From the NCBI GenBank assembly GCA_902729315.2, contig LR746264.1, forward strand, positions 6,913,878-6,977,877: 64,000 nt of DNA, in the 5' to 3' direction. The position numbers were made by a program, and so were the translations under genes. The stretch is from Spirodela intermedia. Its lineage: Eukaryota; Streptophyta; Magnoliopsida; Alismatales; Araceae. Positions 34,987 through 47,712 of this stretch are shown in pieces (the stretch's first letter is position 1; every line of letters starts with the position of its first letter). Under the pieces are notes generated by a model. The model saw nothing but the letters and a program-made list of their open reading frames with translations, did no database searches and was not told the origin of the DNA.

Positions 34987-37900
34987 GGAGCACCCTATTG
35001 TCTGTCCTATATCTCTATCTACATGTATAGACTTCTATATGCAGATGATCTCAAGGAGATTATCTGTTAATCTATGATGTTTGGTTCTTCCATTGTTGAG
35101 GCACATGCAAGCCTGGTTCTTACTAGATCTCGTTGATCATGGTTCCTCACCTTCTTACACAACAAATACTGTGGCCAATGTTGAATTGTACCAACTTAAG
35201 GTGTGTTTTCTAATATCAATTGTTCCTCACGAGTGTAATTTCCAAGTCTTCATGCGCTACGCCTTTCTTGTTTAGCTTGCCTTTTGTAATTGTTGTTCTT
35301 CTAAGAGACCGACTCTCTCTGTCGCTCTCTCTCATTCTGTCTCTCAATGAAGCATGAGCAACGTTCTATCCGATTGTCCTGACAGCATACGAGATGAGCT
35401 TCTTGCGGTTTTTCTACACTTGTTTTTCATAATAGTTTGCTGCATCTTGCCATATATGTCAAGACAATCGACACTTGAAATGGATTATCAAAAAATTACT
35501 GCATGGTCGTTTTCCTTGGTCATTTTTGTTTCCGTCTCTTTCAGCACTGATATTAATGAAGGTCCTCCAGTCGGGTGACCCTTTTTCAACCAAGAAAAAA
35601 TGTCAAGATTGGGGATATGCAGAGCCTAAGATCCTGGATCCCTCATAGCTCCACTCCATCCACCTTTCTCCTTCGACACGAGCTGAGATAGCATCTTGAA
35701 CAATGCCGTCCACAGGATCATCCAGACTCTTAGTTTTAATTGATTTTAATTCGTCCCTGTGATATTTGCAGGAGAACTATTTTATTTACGTCCATTTTTG
35801 TTTTAGTAGATGAATTCATTTTTTTTCTAATATATCATTCAAAACTAATTGGTAGTTAAATGGTAGTAAAGTCTGAGTTGGAGTGAAGTTATAATGATTA
35901 TTTTGGTATGAAGGAAAAAAAGAAAAACTGAGTGATGAGCTATGTCAGTCAAAGACGGACGGTACTCTGCTTGAGAATAGTGATAACCTCCTAGTTCATC
36001 CAATGAATCATTCACAGTGTCTATTCTCATTGAACATTACACTTTGAACGTTATGTTATCCTCTGCGTACTTTCAGGTCAAGATTTTTTGTTTGGCGTGC
36101 TTTATTTGAAGAATTTGCGACCTTATTAATGAAGTTAGTGTAGTACGAGATGACAAGCTTGATCATCCTCTTATAATTCTTGGTATTTTTAGCTTAATAT
36201 TTTTGTATGTAGACTCTAGTTGATCCACAAGGCTTCAATTAGTTCACTTTGAATGTTTTCCTCAGAACTGAAAATTGTTATAAAGGGTTATCCACAATCC
36301 CAGAACTAGACCCAATGGTTGTTTTAATATTTGATTCTAAGAACTCCATCTATTGGACCCGTTTTGGCAATAGAGAGAAAAACAAGGGAGCGGGGGTACC
36401 CAGATTAACCAATGATCGAGAGAGCCCATTGTACAAGACTCCGGAGCTTTTCTTTTTCGAAGTTTCTAATGACCGAGGAGTCAATCCAGGTGATTAGAAT
36501 ATTGATATCTCGTTTGATGGAATCAAACTATCTTTCTCTCTTCTTGAATGATGATGTTCCCTGTCACATCTTTTTGCTTTTTTCAAGAGGAAATCTCAGA
36601 AAATCTCAACCCGTGAAAACGGAGAATTTGGCGAATCTCGCTATAATCCCATTCCAGGAAGAGGAGGATCGGTTTCAAAGACTTTGTTTTATTTCCTGGA
36701 GGAATTGAATGCTGTTAATCCCCTAAGCCTAAGCAGGCAGACCCTTGGGTTTATATGAAAAGCGTGACAACTTGAGAGTGGAACAATGGTAAGGGGAAAC
36801 CCTCTCCACAGTGATTCTCAGTGCTAAGACTGAAGCCGAAGTATATAAGACATCAAGCAACATTACGATGTCCCAAAAAGATTAGGAAAGTAATACCCAC
36901 GGGACTGTCATAGATGAGGAGACTGAAATTTCTCACTTGGCTATCTTTTACTCAAAGAAACACTGACAAGTTCTCACTTGGCTATCTTTTGCTCAGTTTC
37001 CATATTAAATACCAGAGATTCCAATTGCTTTAAGAACACTTTGGTTACGTCTTGCCGATTGATCATCCCCTCTTTGTATTACGTACGAAGAACACTTTCT
37101 GACATGGGCAACATCTTTGTACTCGTAAGATCCAGATGATAGTTTCTGGAGTCCATTCTTATGCAGCATTCTAGAGTCGTTGCACTTGCTCCCCTTCTCT
37201 TCCACTATGGCATTTCTTGATCTCGAGCTTCAACCGAGGCCCCGCTCCTCATTTCAAGTAGACGCATGTCCAGGTACCTGTTTTGCTGTGATGGGATGCT
37301 CGTCTTATCTCCCGAGAGGGAGACGAACACTTGGGAATGTCAGCAGTACAAGTGAAGAACCTTTTTCTGTCAATCCTTTAATTTTTATGATGCATTTACA
37401 TATACTGTTCGTCAGCAGAGAAACTCTCCTAGATTTCATCGTTAGCGGAGAAACCCATGCGAAGAACATGACCACAGCAGCTCTGCATATCACTACATCG
37501 ATCTTCGTTGCTTGGCTATTGGTTTCCTCTCCACGGTTGCAGGTTTTAAATTGGGCAGGTGCTGGTTGAGCGGCCCTTGACGTCTCCTCATTTAAACTGA
37601 ACAGCCCCACTTCGTTTCACCTATTTCTCCTTTTATTGAGTAATATCTGCAGGTTCATTTGCGAAAATGCAGTGTGTGCTTCAGATTTTAAGCGAATATC
37701 TGAAGCACACTCAGATGCGAAGATCCCTTCGACCATTGGTCAGTGCCGATTAGATTATCATGTATCTGCTCCTTATGTTTATATATTCATTGCCGAAGTC
37801 CTCGATCTTTTTAACCGTAATGAAATGAAGACCTCATTTTAGCATAAACTTATGATTCAATGTTGTATGCGAAAGCCGGATCAGTTGGAAGACCTAATAA

Positions 37901-39747
37901 TGATCCTCAGTTGATTTGCATTCATGAGAAGACGATGTGGGTTACGTCAGGCTGGCCTACTTTTTCCTTTAGAAAGGCATGTTGGGATATAATATATTAA
38001 TTCAGCACTTCAACGGCAGCCAAGTCGATTGATTAGGACTGTATCATACTTCAATGTGGTTCATTTCTTGTTGAGGCATTTAGCTGGATGGCGGCGGTCT
38101 GCCCGTGGAGCCTTGAGGTGAAGGCCTGGGGATCGACTGCTCGTTTCTAAGCGCACAGGCTCCCGTCTTCAATTCAAAAACTTGACACCGACCGTAAATC
38201 TCTCCAAAGATTTATTTCTTCTCTTCGTCCTCTTTCCATCCGCTTGAATAGCCGACCCCCAGCCTCGGGATGGTTACGATTTTCCGTCTATTTCCGCTTT
38301 GTATGCTTCTTATACGTTGGTCTGCAAGGATCAGTCAACATTCTTCTCCCCACTGCATGATTCCCTAAGCTTGCTTTGTATAGAGATGGCACTTATATAA
38401 TAGTTTCGTATCGGTTCCGATCATGGAAGTCACGTACGGCCATGAAGATTGACATCCTCCCCCTATCTGGAAGGTTTGCCGGATCTCCTTTCTTGTGGAA
38501 ATAGGTCACTTTGACGGCTTCATCATCCATCTCCAGAAGGCGTTGCATCTTCGAAGTCCGACGACCACATAAAATCTTCATTTTTCATCGTTGGAGCGCG
38601 CAAGTGTGAACACAAAGGATTCCGATCATTTAATATAGGAAGAATCATTCAATCATGACAACGAAATAAATTCTTATTTTGTAAATTCTCAAGTCACGTC
38701 TACCGGCCAATACTTCGCACCGTTATCCGGTTTTACCAAGTATAGAAAAGTCCCACTGCCCCTTACATTTTTCAGACAAGTAAAAATACCTGAAAACTGA
38801 CCTTCGGATCAGATTACAATCAAACCCGGTCCGAAATGGATAGATCACAGGAAGAGAGAGAGAGATGGTCTTTGGACCTTCGGGAGTCGTAAGGGGGGTC
38901 AAATCCTATCAAAACTAACTCTAAGTGAAATGTTTTCGAGAAAATTTAGAAGCTCAACTCAAGAAAAAATGACTCCAATCCCCTCTCTGTCTCGCGCGTT
39001 GAAATCCTAGTCATAACTCAATTTCCATATGACTTTCCTCGCTACTATCATGTCATTCCATATCAGGAAAGCTACATGGGACCTTGACGTCAACGAAAGC
39101 GGGCAGCGCAGGAAGATAAGTCGGTACCCTCGGGTTGAATTCATGATCGGCACGCAAACATGTGGTGTCGACGTGCGTGCAGGGGAGGCAGCACAATAAT
39201 CAACTTATTCATTCGTTGACATCTCCCCCGTGTTTTGTTTACTGCACGGCGACTAAGCTGTAGGACCGATGATATTCCGGATGAATCAGAGATAATTCCA
39301 GCCGCAAATTTGCGGCGCGTGTTTATATCCGATATCGAAGGTGCCTACTAGTCTTCAATCCTCCGCCGTAAGCCAGACGTTTCACTATCTCATGGCGTGT
39401 GGTTTCGGGAGATTGTCCGAGGGATCACGTATCGCCGAGCGTCGTCTATTCCAAGCTTCACCTCTCTGAGAACGACGTAAAATCTCGTTGGTTTTCTGAA
39501 AATCTCATGGGATAACGGAAGATGATAAATCTTCTGCCCGAATAATCGAATACTGTTTATGTTAATCTGTAAGCTGGATTATAAAGTTCTTACTTTAGAC
39601 CATGGAATGTAAACCATTGTTTCGACGACGTGGAGACAGATGACAGAGGAGAATACTTCACTGAAAATTTTAGAAAGAATCCTCCCCTCTTATAGGCATA
39701 AATATGTATATCTCTTTATCTCTCTACATTCTTGGTAAATTACATTT

Positions 39748-39763
39748 TTCGTGACGTAAGAAA
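39748..39763 (+). promoter_or_regulatory. Shared NAS promoter element in copy 2 promoter
   Basis: TTCGTGACGTAAGAAA, matching the two elements in front of NAS copy 1 (33515 and 33790), about 110 bp before the TATA box. Confidence 0.5.
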
Positions 39764-39858
39764 CCGTGCGAGATAGCCAATGTATATTAAAATATGGCAA
39801 CGGCACGCTCCACGCTGCTGCCCTTGAAGTTCCCACCACAATCCGACTAATAAAGTGG

Positions 39859-39865
39859 TATAAAG
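39859..39865 (+). promoter_or_regulatory. TATA box of NAS copy 2
   Basis: TATAAAG in a promoter context, 132 bp before the ATG at 39991. It lies downstream of the in-frame ATG at 39766, which is therefore unlikely to be in the mRNA. Confidence 0.65.
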
Positions 39866-39990
39866 GGACGGGCTCTCTCCTCATCATTTCGTGCCTCTTT
39901 CTCCAGAGTGTCGTCATTTCCTTCTCCATCCTAAGGGCTCGGTTTGATATCCATTTTTATCTCTCATCGTTCGCCCCTAGGAGTGTCGAC

Positions 39991-41007
39991 ATGGCCACAC
40001 TCTCCCCTCTGTCTCTGTCCTCTCGGCCCAGCAGGCTCAGTGTCGACATGGGAAACGGGGAGGACCTCCCCCTGGTGCAGCAGATCTGGGACTTGTATGA
40101 AAGCATCAGCAAACTGCCCTCCTTGAAACCCTCCAGTGACGTCAACGACCTCTTCTCCAAGCTCGTTCTTACATGCGTCCCGCCGAGCCCGATCGAAGTC
40201 GCCAGGCTGAGCAGAAATGCCCAGGAGATGAGATGGAAGCTCATCAGGCTGTGCGGGGAGGCGGAGGGCTTCCTGGAGAGCCACTTCTCGGCACTGCTGG
40301 GCTCCTTCGACAGGCCTCTCGACCACGTCGAGATCTTCCCCTACTACACCAACTACGTCAAGCTCGCCCACCTCGAGCACGACATCCTCAGCAAGCATAC
40401 TGCTGGGCCTCCGGCTCGCATCGCCTTCATCGGCTCCGGACCGCTGCCGCTGACGTCCATCGTCCTGGCCCAGCGCCACCTGCGGTCCACCTCCTTCCAC
40501 AACTACGACATCGACGAGGAGGCTAACGCCAAGGCCCGCCGACTCGTCGCTCCCGATCCCGACCTGTCGGGGAGGATGTTCTTCCACACGTCGGATATAA
40601 TGGAGGTGACCCACGCCCTGCGGGAGTACGACGTGGTCTTCCTGGCGGCGCTGGTGGGAATGACCGCGGAGGCGAAGGAGCGGGTGCTCGAACACTTGGC
40701 GAAGTACATGGCGCCCGGCGCTGTGCTGATGCTGCGCAGCGCTCACGGCGCTCGCGCGTTCCTCTACCCCGTGGTCGACCCCAATAGCCTGCGGTGCTTC
40801 GAGGTCCTCTCGGTGTTCCACCCAACGGACGACGTCATAAACTCGGTGGTCCTCTCTCGCAAGTTGCCGGGCTGCAGCCTTCCGGTGGATCTTGGGCACG
40901 GCCCCATCCTGTTCCCTTGCAAGTGCTCCGGTGTTCCCGTCTTCAACCCTATTAACCACGGATACATGATGGAGGAGATGACAGCACTTGAGGAACAGGC
41001 CTCTTGA
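39991..41007 (+). CDS. NAS: Nicotianamine synthase, copy 2
   Basis: Intronless, 338 residues from the ATG at 39991. Same domains and same 19-residue N-terminal extension as copy 1, with the alternative start at 40048. An open frame continues upstream to 39766, but the TATA box at 39859 argues that this part is promoter, so I did not use it. In coding DNA, differences from copy 1 are scattered in the first 330 bp, almost absent over the next 560 bp (I find three), then dense in the last 100 bp, giving a longer, distinct C-terminus ending ALEEQAS. A possible poly(A) signal AATAAA lies at 41135-41140. The pair is a local duplication with about 5 kb between copies; signs point to gene conversion of the central segment. 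Confidence 0.96.
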   Translation: MATLSPLSLSSRPSRLSVDMGNGEDLPLVQQIWDLYESISKLPSLKPSSDVNDLFSKLVLTCVPPSPIEVARLSRNAQEMRWKLIRLCGEAEGFLESHFSALLGSFDRPLDHVEIFPYYTNYVKLAHLEHDILSKHTAGPPARIAFIGSGPLPLTSIVLAQRHLRSTSFHNYDIDEEANAKARRLVAPDPDLSGRMFFHTSDIMEVTHALREYDVVFLAALVGMTAEAKERVLEHLAKYMAPGAVLMLRSAHGARAFLYPVVDPNSLRCFEVLSVFHPTDDVINSVVLSRKLPGCSLPVDLGHGPILFPCKCSGVPVFNPINHGYMMEEMTALEEQAS

Positions 41008-43145
41008 ATTTAAGAAGCTTCTCTCTGACACCTCTCTCGCTACGCATCTATCACAGTGAGTGCTCTGTCTGCATAGTGCAGGTCTGAATGCTTTCCCACT
41101 CTTCTACAAAGGCTGGCCGATGCTTGTTGCATGAAATAAAGCTGGCCCGACCCTATTCGGATGGTTTTTGTTCCCCATTAAAGAAATTGCTGGGTCTTTC
41201 AATGCCCAAGGTTTCCACACGAGCTTTGATCCTGCCGTTGTGCCGGGTTGCGCAGAAGCATCCGTTTAACCTGATTTCTGTTTTAGCTACCCTTTTAAAT
41301 TTGATATGATCAAATCTCGTGGAATTTTTTTCGTTTTCCATTGCCCTATCCACGAAAGCACATCAAGAAGAGGTGGGTGAATGGGTAGTTATTCACGTAG
41401 ATGTTGAGAATTATCGATATGTCAACGCCAAAAGATAATTAGAAAAATGAAATGATAGCCATATAACTAATTGGTGTACTTGTCAATCTATGTATGTAGG
41501 GCGAGATTGTGAAAGCGAAATTGAGAAAATAGGGGAGCCCTAATTTTTTACTCGATTTAGAAAAAAAACTGGCTGAAAATCTACATATATATATTGCGCC
41601 GTATATCATTGAAAAAATGAGTTCAAAGAAAAATCTACAGTTTCCTAGTCTTCGTAATTGTTCAGTATGCGGCTGAGAAGAGGGCCTATAGACGACTCCA
41701 TAATATTATCGGAGAAATTCAACCCCAAGGGTCATATAATGATCGATTAATTGGACCAATAAACGGTCTTTTATTGATATGAGGACAGCGTTTATAAGTT
41801 AGGGCCATCTTAGAAAGACCAATATGTTCTTTTCTTGTGAGAAAAACCGGAGAGGATATTATTGTATCTGCACGACATCGACGCAGCATTCATGAACAGC
41901 CCATCTAACCAGTTTACATCGAAAATAACGTGGATGTGAAGATTTTATTTAAAACCCCCAGAAACCTTGGATCACATGAACTAATTGCATCCAAATTATG
42001 ATTATTATTTTTTATTTCAATGTGAACGAAGAAATCTGCGCTTCATGCGGGTATGACCGAGTCATAAGGAGACGTCTTCACTCTCTGAAATCTCTTCACT
42101 CTTCTATGTCATATTTTAGAATTCTATATTTGATGGCTACAATTATGGTTATTTCGTTATTTATTTATTTCTGGGCCGCGGACGGCGTCTCCTCGGAAGT
42201 TATGCCTGTTGCTCGACTTCAAAGGTTGTGGAATCTCGAGGGCGACGACAAATTTGTTTAATTGGCGACAAGGGAGCGCACGGCTCCGATCGGACTCACA
42301 AGGGCCTCCTCTTGAAGACACCCAATGAGAATCTTGGCGTGTGTGTCTCTCCCGATGATTTCTGGCCAAACGGTATCCAGAGACTCGTGGGAAACAACTT
42401 CTAGGGCAGCATCCCAACCGTTTCGTTCAATCCCTATCTCATGTACGTCGGGTGTCGATGCCCCGTGGCCCCAGCCTTATCAAACCCATCTCGGGTTCTT
42501 TTCAGAGAGAAGCCCAAAAAATGAGCTTCAGCCTGGAACCTTCGAAATCCATGAGACTTATTTGACGAGAAGAAGGATATTCCTTTCACGTGGATCAAAG
42601 TCTACTCGTTTTCTAACGTGCGATTCTCCTCAAATCGTCCGTCATTTTCTCTTTAAATCTATCGACTGTGATTTTCCTGTTCTTAAGTGAAGATGAATTG
42701 CCAGGATAGTCCAGGAAGTCAGTGGACGGGGTTTCGTGGATAGCGATTGCAACTTTGCAGCACGCAGGAAGATAAAGACGGCTTATATCGTTCTGAATTC
42801 CGAGTGTGAGAACCCTTTCAATAGGAATAATAGGGAGAAAGCAAAAGGCAGAGATGGGGGGATAACTCTGAGAGGTTCTAGAAGCTATGGCCACAATCCG
42901 GTGATTATCAGTGAGGTCATGTACAGTAGAGAGTTTGGAGGAGAGCAGGGGGGGGGGGGGGAAGGGTTGAAGATGAGGGAGAGAGGATAATTGAAAGCGT
43001 CGTCAAACCCACAAAGGGGTATCCTTGCCCCCCCCACGTATATCCAATGTCGCTCACGTGGTACACAGGGTAGCAGAAGCACTTTTTCACGTTAAGATTA
43101 GTTGGGGGGGGGGAGGGGGAATAGTAGAGAGATGAGGAGCCCAGG
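41008..43145. other. Convergent intergenic region between NAS copy 2 and KNOX
   Basis: AT-rich for the most part, with G-runs at 42948-42961 (14 G) and near 43104-43115 close to the KNOX 3' end. Short frames (42325-42690 plus, 42613-42894 minus) resemble nothing known to me. Confidence 0.6.
42948..42961. repeat. Poly-G run
   Basis: Fourteen consecutive G residues on the plus strand; a second run of ten G lies near 43104. Both are positions where sequencing length errors are likely. Confidence 0.9.
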
Positions 43146-46100
43146 TCAAGGATCGATGGTTCTGGTATCTAAGTACAGAACGGCATTGCCCCCGGAACCC
43201 CCGGCGACCCCCTCCAAGAGTGCAGACCGCATATCCTCCGACGGCTTCCAGTGCCTCTTCCTCTGGTTGATGAACCAGTTGTTGATCTGCTTCTGATCCA
43301 GCCCGGTAACCTCCGCGAGCATTGCCTTCTCCTCTTCCTGGGTCGAGGAGACGCAGCCACCGATAAACGTTAATGGAGGAGGAGAGTAAGCAATGAAAGA
43401 CGTGCATTCTGGGGGACGTCTCCCACCGTGGGATAAGGCCATCTGTAATGTGTCTTCCACCAAGCCATCAGCTCCATTCTCGCATCCTTCGGAAGCTTCC
43501 CTTTCTTCCTCTTCTTGAGAAACTCCTTCTTCAGGCTGCTCAGGTAGGCACTGTATTTCCTCAGCAGCATCTCCTTGAGCTCTTGATCGCCCATTCGCGG
43601 GCCGCTCTCCTGGCTTTCTGTCGCGTCCGGCTCCTCGGTGCTGAGCTCCTCCTCTTCAACGGACCCACCGCCTTCCCCTGATCACCATAGTAAGCTTAGT
43701 GCACCGTAGAATGGGGCCAATGTCCACATGCAACGAGAGTTCCATCATATAACTTATGGAGAAGAATAATAGAAACAGAGTGAACGAACATTCAACTCGT
43801 CAACCCAGACATACCAGGACGAAGAAATTATTAAAAATATTTTTTCTCAAGAAATAAGTAATAACCGAAACAAATAAATCGTAGCGGTGATCACTTTAAA
43901 AAAGTAAAACATCTACCAGTCACTCGCTGACTTAAATAAAGTGGTAAGCTAAACCCAGAACACCAGTAGATATGTTCACATCTGACGATAAATCGCTAGG
44001 AATCAGAAGGCATCGTAAGTGAAGACCACCAGAGAACTACGTTAAACAATGTGCATCTCCCATGTGTGAATCACACTCACAATTCCAGGTTTTAACGTAT
44101 AAGAAAGAAGATGCACAATCATTTGAGATGCCTTTTGGTTTTAACCGGCACCAGAACTGAGGGGGAGAGTGAGTGAGTCGGTGCCTTCTGGTCTCTTCAA
44201 CCATCAACACCCAATGTAGCACAGAGCCAAACAAGCCAAGCTCTGGGCACACAAAAATATTAGCGGTTTCTCATGAGACCCACATGTTTGGTCGTTCCTA
44301 AGTCAACGCCCGGTTTGGCGTGGAGGGAAAATTGATGTTTTCGACCCAAGAGTCGACATACGAGAAGAGAATGAGTTCACAGTTTATCACGGGAAAAAAA
44401 ATGCCCTTTCTAACCACGATAGCCAAACAGGTCATGGAAGCCAGGGAGAAAATGGAACGAGTCACATTGTTCGCACTATTTCGGTTTTATGATTGGGCAC
44501 CCGGCTTACACAATGCCATGATCCATCCTTCTCCATCTCCTTGGCAAAGATTCACAAGTCTCTCTTGGATCCACATTTCAACAGCCACCTGAACGAATGA
44601 GCGACCGAGCTCAGCAGTGCCAGAACAAGTAGAGAACGGTGCTTCAATGATGGTATGTGTTGGACGATAAGTTACTCCAAGAAGGTAAATGCATCATTGA
44701 GATAGTCATGATACCGCCACCCAACAGGCACCTAACTCAGGATCCCGCATCACGTATGCGGCCACTGATCTGTGACCATAAAAACTCCCTATTATCTTTT
44801 TCAATACGACGATCCACACTTCTTTGAGGAACTTCTATAAGGGATCTAACATTGGACGTATTCACAGAAGGCTTACAACTTTTTAATGATCTAACTTGCT
44901 CATAAGACTGAAATCAAACCTCAAGGGAACCCATGGCAAATGAATAACTGAACATCGAGGCCATTCGGGTATTTCCCGAGTGTTTTGAGGTCAAACATTC
45001 TGTCACCAACTCCTCTCCCGGCGAGCCATGCCGACTTTTCCTTGCAAGAGCGCTGACTCCATGCGTTCAGAGCATGCGTTTCAGAAACTAATCAATCCAT
45101 CCTTGTCACGTCGAATCGATAAAATTGTCAGAGAGAGAGTGAGAGAGAGAGAGAGAGAGCCCAGGTAAGGCAGGCCTGGAGGCTCACGGAAATGACTGCA
45201 CAGTTCTTCTCCCAAAGGAGCAGGCCTTCTTTCAAGTGACTCTTTTTTTCTCCTATCTGCGGAAAGCGTTCTCTCTTGTCCCCATAGATGGTGATGTGAA
45301 TGAAACCCTAAAGCTTCGTCCTCAGCGACCTGCCGTCAGGCTTTCACCCCTTTTGCATGGACGCGATTTGACCCGTCGATAACCCACCCTCCCCAACCTA
45401 CACGAGCGATCAGCCCCGCTCGCGTCGGACTCGGCTCTCCACAATGGAGGATCGCCCACTGTAAGCAGCTAAATAAAACGATAACGGAATCATAAATGAC
45501 GACAGATTCAATTTTAATTATATTTTGCCATCGAATGGATTAGTTTGTGGCAGTCATCATTATTACCGGGGGAGGTCGCGGTGGCAGTCGTTGTGGTGGA
45601 TTGAGAGGCGGCGGCTGGGGCGGGGGCCGTGATCCTGCAGAGGTCACTAAGCTGCATCTCGATGCTGCTGAGGAAGGATGCGGCCTCGTCGAATGGCTCG
45701 GAGAGATCCTCCTTGAAACGGTGTAGCACCTGGCAGTATGATTCCTGGAGAAGAATGAAATAAAACAATCTCCCGGGGATGAGGGAAACAACGAGGCCTG
45801 TCGACTTAAAAGACCCGTCAATTCCTCGAAGATTTTCCAATGAATGCCATCGTCATCGTCATCAAGGTTACCATGAACTCGTCGAGCTCCGGGTCGGCCC
45901 CGACCTCGCTGCATGCCGCGATAGGGTAGTTATCCCGTCTAATCTCCTCCAGGAGCGAGGCCACCTCTGGCGGCGCACCCACCTGTTTCCAAGAAGAGAA
46001 ACGGCAGCGTAGACAGGTATAACAGTAGCCCAGGGGGGAGATGCGCAAGCCAGCGGCAGTACTATACTCTTCGCAAATAACGAAGCTCTGTACTTCACCT

Positions 46101-46380
46101 TGCGGCAGTCTATGTAGGCTGAGACGAGGGCGGGGAAGCGGGGGTGGCTGGAGATCTGCGCCTTGAGGACATCCGACAAATCGGAGACGGAGGAAGTGGA
46201 CGCTCCCAGGAGTTCGCGAGGCACTCGCTCGCTCCCATGGACTTTACGGTGCAAGGCCGCCGCCGAGGGGGCGTCCGCGTGGAACGGCCTGCTATCTGAG
46301 TGGGACGGCTGCGACATGGTCCCTACGGCTGCGGAGTCCGACCGGGCAATGCCCGGATGTATGCTGTACAAGTCCTCCAT
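43146..46380 (-). CDS. Class I KNOX homeobox transcription factor (TALE family)
   Basis: KNOX I proteins act in the nucleus, with BELL partners, to keep shoot meristem cells undetermined. Exons: 46380-46099, 45982-45872, 45744-45567, 43677-43427, 43337-43146, totalling 1014 nt or 337 residues with consistent phases. KNOX1 begins near residue 74 ([20 protein letters not shown], then [14 protein letters not shown]), KNOX2 near 132 ([20 protein letters not shown]), ELK near 220 ([20 protein letters not shown]), then the homeodomain with the TALE loop PYP in RWPYPT and helix 3 [16 protein letters not shown]. The last intron splits the homeodomain after PYPT, as in other KNOX genes, and intron 3 is long (1.9 kb) with a (GA)n tract. 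The C-terminus ([19 protein letters not shown]) resembles the rice OSH6/maize LG3 type from memory. Confidence 0.95.
45131..45159. repeat. (GA)n tract in KNOX intron 3
   Basis: Nearly perfect GA run of 29 bp with one T interruption. BPC (GAGA-binding) proteins bind such tracts in plants and have been linked to KNOX control; a role here is inference. Confidence 0.85.
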
Positions 46381-47400
46381 TGCTAGAGAGACGGAGATTG
46401 CAGGGCAACCTTCTCAGGCTAAGATTCAAAACCTAGGGAAAGATAAGAATCATCCGATGATAGAAACTGAGAGAGACGATGTGGAAGAAACGAAGGAAAC
46501 GAGATCCACTGAACGATCGATCGGCAGCGAACGAAAATGGGCGTTTAGGGTTCCCGATGTCGACGACAGCTCCCAAATGCGAGGGAGAGCCAGGAAGAAC
46601 ACTTTTCAATCTTCCCCCTACTAGTGGTGGTGAATGAATAGCCGCATATCGGCTGCTCTGCGCCTTCTACTGAGGCTGGCGGTTCTGCGCCTCACCTGAA
46701 CCTGCACCACCGCCAGCTACTGGCCTTTCCCCGCACATCTACGACGAGCACAATTTCAGAACAGTGAAATTGACGGAAGAGATGTTTTCGTTTGGCAAGC
46801 AACTAGATTTCTTAAAGAGGAAATAATTAGATAAACAGTAAAATAGGTTATCCACTGAAATCACAATACTCAGATAGACAACTAGAACTCAAAGCCGTCT
46901 GGAAGGACGAACGCCAATGACAGCGTCTCTCTCGCTCTCTTTTCTCGCTCTGAGTGTTCGGATTCGGATGAGGTACATAACTACGGTCAAACCTGGCCAT
47001 TAAAAGTGGCTTCAGAAAACGTCGTAGGTGGAGACCCAGTCGCTGGTAGTGGGACCCCATAATTACTGTCTGCAGCTCCTGCTGATCGTGCTCGCCGGCA
47101 TGGGCCTTAGCGAGCAAGCCGGGCGACCCGCTCACAGTCTCGTCGTACGCTTCCTCGCCTGCGTCTCGTTATTTTTATTCATATTGGCTCTCTCTCACTT
47201 CTTCTCTCCTCTCTTATTCATAGACTGACTACACATGCAGTAACGTCGGAGTTACCCTACGCTTCCGCGAGCGTTCTCCCAAGTAGATGTTCCGCGGGTG
47301 CATTGGAAAGCTGCGCAATAACTGGGTCTCCTGCCACACAGAGAGCAGCTGGAGTGATTGCAGGCCAAGATCTTTAGGGAATTTGGAGGAAGACGGCAAG

Positions 47401-47712
47401 GCACCCGGGTTTTAAGCGAAACAACGTATCAGTTTCACTGGCCGCTGGGTTCTGCTGCTTAGGTCTCTCTTTCAGGTTTCGCGGATTTTAAGCGAGGGAA
47501 CCCATTCATTTCGCTGGCCGCAAGACGCTGCTGCTATGGGATTTCTCCCTCTTTCAGGTATCGCGGATTTTAGGCGACGGAACCCTTCAGGTTTGTCCGC
47601 CGCCAGAATTTGCTGCTGGTCTCTCTCTCTCTCACTACTCTCGGACTTCAAGCGAGGGAATTCATTAGTCTCACCGGCTGGCAGGCACTGCTTCTGCTAA
47701 TCCCGCGCTCCC
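47401..47712 (+). repeat. Degenerate tandem repeat, four units of about 80 bp
   Basis: Units begin near 47401, 47477, 47559 and 47639. Each has GCGGATTTTAAGCGA (or a variant), GGAACCCATT, a CTGGCCGC or CCGCCGC segment, CTGCTGCT, and a pyrimidine run ending TTTCAGG or CTCTC. Units 2 and 3 are most alike. Related cores occur at 18.7-19.5 kb. Confidence 0.7.

Larger units (their letters stand above)
34987..39990. other. Five-kilobase spacer between the two NAS genes
   Basis: AT-rich DNA with no frame I can assign to a family; frames such as 37180-37569 (+) and 36249-36497 (+) have no recognisable domain. The right end carries DNA upstream of NAS copy 2, including a block similar to that upstream of copy 1 (38593-38634), the shared 16-bp element (39748-39763) and a TATA box. 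No transposon ends were recognised. Confidence 0.55.

Noticed and set aside
39766-39990. 75-codon upstream extension of NAS copy 2
   Set aside because: It overlaps the TATA box at 39859, is not shared with copy 1, and the two copies align only from the ATG at 39991.
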